From the NCBI GenBank assembly GCA_020152595.1, contig JAIGNY010002217.1, positions 481,001 to 545,000 of the forward strand: a DNA stretch of 64,000 nt, in the 5' to 3' direction. The position numbers and the translations under genes were made by a program. The stretch's first letter is position 1. Each line of letters starts with the position of its first letter. Of this stretch, positions 60,034 to 64,000 are shown piece by piece. The stretch is from Chiridota heheva (lineage: Eukaryota > Echinodermata > Holothuroidea > Apodida > Chiridotidae). The notes under the pieces were generated by a model. That model searched no databases, was not told the DNA's origin, and worked only from the letters and a program-made list of their open reading frames with translations.

Positions 60034-61012
60034 ATGGGTAATAAATTAACCAAGCTGGGCAGTTTTTTTTTTTTTTTTAGAGCTTTTTTTTAACTAACCG
60101 TTGGTTCCGTATGCCACCTGATAGCTTTTGGGAAACAAATTATTCAACCAAGGTTGAGTACAGCTTGTATTACCTATATGGGTAAAAAAAAGTAACCAAC
60201 AGCTTTTTACCCAGCACATATGGGTAATTTTACCCAGTATTTAGATGTATATTTACTTCTTAGTTGGGTAAAAAAAATAACCAACACTTGTTCACATTTT
60301 TTACCAAGCAATATATGGGTAATTTACCTAACCACATTTGGGCAATTTTACCCAACATGAAGATTTAATTTAATATAGTAGCCTTTCTCTTTATTTAATT
60401 CTTTTGAAAGTTTTGCAGCTTCAACGGTATACGTATTTGAAATAAGTCTTAGCCTAGGTTGTGCTAGACAATCGCATTTCCATCGTCTTTAGCGTTAGCA
60501 TTTTGCTATTATTGGTGTGATTAAATACTTTTAAATACCCCTGAAGCTATCGGTTTATCTCGGACAGATTCTATCTGTGTAAGGTTCAAATAACAAATTC
60601 ATCTGCCATCTTAATCAGTTGATCAAGAAATTATATCACTTCAGTAATTCAGACGTATTCTGTCTGTTCCCGTGGGTGCAGACCACACATATATAATAAT
60701 AAATATTATTATATATCTGTGGTTATATGTCTGTGTAGTGCAGACACTTTTTGGCGGCATCACTATCAACCACTTGCGCGCTATACAAGTCGACATATAA
60801 CATTTCATATTAATAACCAGCTTAGGCAGAACTTTACAACTGCAATGAGAAAAGTTAGTTTTCTGACCAACTTTTGGGTATTCATTCATCTTTACCCAGC
60901 ATTAAAAATTGCCCATGCATGTAGTAAAGATGCGATAAGGACGTTTACCCAAGCGTCACGAGAGTTTTTAACTTTGAACCAAATTGGTTAATTTCAGTTT
61001 TACCCAGCAAAC
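60034..61012. mobile_element. Element rich in GGGTAA/TTACCC motifs
   Basis: The left part GGGTAATAAATTAACCAAGC and the right part AACCAAATTGGTTAATTTCA with GTTTTACCCAGC are loosely inverted. Between 60034 and 60360 the words TGGGTAATTTTACCCA and TTGGGTAAAAAAA repeat about six times in both directions. A TA-rich palindrome (AATAATAAATATTATTATA) lies at about 60693-60713. The borders are approximate. Confidence 0.45.
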
Positions 61013-61736
61013 AGGCAAATGTTGACCAGCCTAAGAGTGAAGACCTAAACCACCTGGTTTTCAAACATGTATTTGCAAAGGGTGTCTCGATGAGATACCT
61101 TAGGGTGCATCCATTCGGATTGACAATCTGCTGTAGCGTCTTTAACTCTTATAAAAAAATGATGAAATCGAGAAGATCCAATAGTCCTTAATTCTTGATA
61201 AGAAATGATTGTCTTGTTTAAGCAAGGTATGAATTTTACCAGGCATTTTCACATGCTTGATATTATCATCAATCTCTCAAAATTGGATTTTCAAAGAGAT
61301 GAATTTTTAACTCAACGACTTATGATGCCTAAAGCTAACAAATGATCCGACAATCTTGTTATTCTGACAGAATTTATTATTTGTGGTTTTTGCGTACAAC
61401 AGACGGAATGAAACATGATATTAGTATACTCTTTGCAATTAATGTCCTTAAGAATTTGGTTCTTGGTGTTTAACGTGAGGTGTAGATTGTATAGGTATCA
61501 AACATGAGTGAGCAATATTCGACTTAAATTCATTGCTTCCAGATTTTAAAGATCTAGCATTTGCATGAAGCAGATTAGTTTTGAATTTTACAAAATAACT
61601 TTTAGTTTTTGAGATATGGCTAATTAAAACTTGATCAGTTTTTAATTTATGCAAAATTTGTGATGTATAAATGGGCGAGCAAAAACACTTTGAAACTCAA
61701 AGCCGCCAACTCTTTGAAGGACATTTATAAACTCAC

Positions 61737-61866
61737 CATATCTTTCGGAATAGTTATTGCAGCTGCGTCGACAAAGGCATCATAATCAGTAGCGGTCACA
61801 TCGCAAGGCGCTTTACCTACCCAGGCCCCGGAGAAGAGCTCCCACAACTCGGTACAATTTTTGTTG
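61737..61866 (-). CDS. ADP-ribosyl cyclase gene, N-terminal-side exon (first found)
   Basis: The acceptor ATATTTGTTACAG ends at 61867 and the donor GTGAGTTT begins at 61736. The 130-bp exon starts with the third base of a codon and ends in phase 0, joining KDM to ANFWDGW at 53493. It encodes NKNCTELWELFSGAWVGKAP and then CDVTATDYDAFVDAAAITIP, aligning with DCSALWKDFFKAFSFKNPCDL of Aplysia cyclase with both cysteines kept. The upstream exon or exons, which should carry a signal peptide or membrane anchor and the GRC motif with the partner of the first Cys, were not found between 61,867 and 64,000 and probably lie beyond the window. The intron to 53493 is 8.2 kb and full of repeats. Confidence 0.9.
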
Positions 61867-64000
61867 CTGTAACAAATATAAAATATATAAATCAATAATT
61901 GATGAGATTCATATATGTAGGAACGGGGGGAAGAGGGGGGGGGGGGTTACCCCTCCACTTTTTTGAAAATGACAGAGTGCCCCTTTTGAACATGAAAAGT
62001 GCCCCTCAATTACTAAGAGGTGCAATAACTGGTATAATGAGCGCCCACTTAAAAACAAATGTTACAAAAGTGCCCCTTTCAAAATGAATTGATAAGATTT
62101 GAGAAGTACCTCTAAGAGGTCGTGTCCCCCACCCCTTCCCCAAAAAAAAAACACACACACTTTTCGAAAGCTTATAACACCCGTGATGAGATTACAAAAC
62201 CATGCAGGATGACATTTATGCAGTAAACAGATGAAGGGAGAATGCCCTGTTGAACATTATCAGGGGACGAAAATCAGAATAGGGGCATTTTCTCTGACGT
62301 CACTCTAGCAAACATAATGAGAAACATTTCCTCGTTTTTCTCGTGGTGCAGGCGTCTTTTGGTCTGCCGCCCAACTTCCCTCCCACCCCATTACATCCAT
62401 GGAGATGGTCCCTTTGACGTTCAGACAATTCAGATTACTATTCAGAATTGCAGAGAGGAAGAACTAAATAAATGACATTATCTAATTATGTTAGTCTGAA
62501 GTCCATTATAACAAAATCCTGAAAGATGGCCAAGGGATAATACAAGTGTTTTGACCAGTTTGGCTTTTCAAACAGGATGTAGTCCAGATTCCGATTATAT
62601 AACAGACGGTTTTGTTTATATCAGCAACCACGGACTAATGATCTGTTGATAGGAAGTTGTTGATATTTCATGACTTGTAAAAAAAGTATACCACCCTGAC
62701 CACCTTCAGCAGACCTTGTAAAATTGTTATCTGGTTATGACTTTACACCAAAGTTTAGCCAAAATATACCAGTCTGTCATCAATATTCGAGAATTGCCAT
62801 ATATCTTAATCAAAATTTCCAACAAATCTACCAAAACTTCCTTCCATTTTACCAATTTGTTTTCAAGTTTATTCTAATGATTTCTCAATTTTACCTCCCG
62901 ACCGGAGAAGAAGCATGCAACCGAAAGGTGAAATCCTCTCACCGTGGGCGGGGCCGTCCCCACCCTCTTCATACGCCTCTGCACCATGCACGAACCATAG
63001 ACTCAGGAGAGTTATATTATAACTGTATAACTAATACTCGGATCTAAGCAGCCTAATAACGTTCTTCAGCTGCAATCAAATACCAATTTGGCAGCTCAAG
63101 TGTCGATCTTCTATGTCTTCATCATACTTCTGCATGTGCAATTATTTGCATGCCACTTAGTTTAACTTTAAGGGGTTAAGAGATAAGCAAAACTAACATA
63201 TACTTTGAATGTTTATAGTCAATTAACAACAGCAAATAATTGGGTCTAAAGTGATCAGGTGACGTAAATTGGATGTCCGATGGCCAGCCTTTTAACAGGT
63301 GATTTCAAGACAATACAATTTGGAAAGCAAAAGGACAAAATCCATGTCAAATTCGTCTTCATCATGATGCTTTTATATATGTTGAAGAAACTTCAATACT
63401 TCTGTCTAAATTGCATCCATCAGTCCAGGAGCAACCCGAAAAACTGGGTACTTTGAAATACCTCAAAAATTGGGTACTTTTATGTATTACGTCATCGCAT
63501 GAGCCTACACATTTGACTAGCCAACACTAAACATATAGGGTTTCTCATTTTCCGATCCGGATTGTCCAAAATGTTACTGGATATCCTGAAATTTTAGAGA
63601 TGGATAGTAAATAGATATTTAAAGCTTTTTGCCGCTGTTTCTTTTAATTCACGTTCGCTTTTTTGAGAAAAATAGATAAAACAGAATACGAGCAATCTTT
63701 TTTTTTAAAGGCGACAATGAATTTCAAAAAGCAGCAGCATTTATCGATTAACTATCCGTAAGGAGTGGGAGGGGCACGTGCCCCAGTGCCCCCGGTTCCG
63801 CCGCCTATGAGGCCTACTGCATGATTAACAGCTTTAGTTTCTGTCCTCGTTGCATCCCTCTCTTCAAGATTTAACTTGACACAATTTATTATTTGATTGC
63901 ATGCCCCTACAGTCAGAGTGTGGAGCGTTATGAGCCCCAATCCATCAAAAAATCAATCGAAAAAATATACAAGAAGGGTATATGGAGAATCTGACAGTGT
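61867..64000. other. Upstream intron of the cyclase gene, no exon found
   Basis: AT-rich, with G-runs near 61924-61946 and repeat-like ends such as CAGTGCCCCCGGTTCCGCCG near 63785. The missing 5' exon of the cyclase gene was looked for by its GRC...Y motif and was not seen. Confidence 0.5.

Overview
The window looks like AT-rich intergenic and intronic DNA of an animal. Genes are split by GT-AG introns, and most of the sequence is tandem repeats, MITEs, tRNA-derived SINEs and transposon remnants. No bacterial operons, rRNA or CRISPR arrays were seen. The two host genes (an FNDC3-type fibronectin III protein and an ADP-ribosyl cyclase), together with a DIRS-like retrotransposon remnant and a hAT remnant, would fit a marine invertebrate deuterostome such as an echinoderm or hemichordate. 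That taxonomic call is inference.

Left part (1-18,727, + strand): the last five coding exons of an FNDC3-like gene. They encode the end of one fibronectin III domain, two further domains and a C-terminal membrane anchor. Exon phases join without gaps (58 to 3343, 3558 to 3829, 3995 to 17592, 17722 to 18404). The first intron holds a broken DIRS-like retrotransposon that carries a 20-bp minisatellite. The third intron holds a 10.7-kb satellite of about 155 copies of a 69-bp unit, with a 30-unit (2070-bp) higher-order duplication. A TTAA-flanked MITE abuts its right end.

Middle (18,728-48,500): no convincing host gene. It contains (TA)n tracts, several minisatellites (20, 18, about 20, about 105, 36 and 17 bp), a near-perfect 130-bp hairpin, a decayed hAT transposon with a broken transposase, a minus-strand remnant of a non-LTR retrotransposon (RNase H end), and MITE families. 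One MITE pair preserves a filled site and an empty site for a second, nested MITE.

Right part (48,512-61,866, - strand): an ADP-ribosyl cyclase (CD38/Aplysia cyclase family) gene in six exons, convergent with the FNDC3-like gene. Only the 5' exon or exons (signal peptide and first cysteine) are missing and probably lie beyond 64,000. Two active-site Trp and the catalytic Glu are kept, but the TLEDTL signature is altered. The last exon ends in a TGA that directly abuts a consensus 5' splice site. The introns of this gene contain three TTAA-type MITEs, a tandem tRNA-SINE cluster, a second SINE family and other repeats.

The two genes show no evident functional link. The most informative material is the altered cyclase and the record of repeat growth and transposition.
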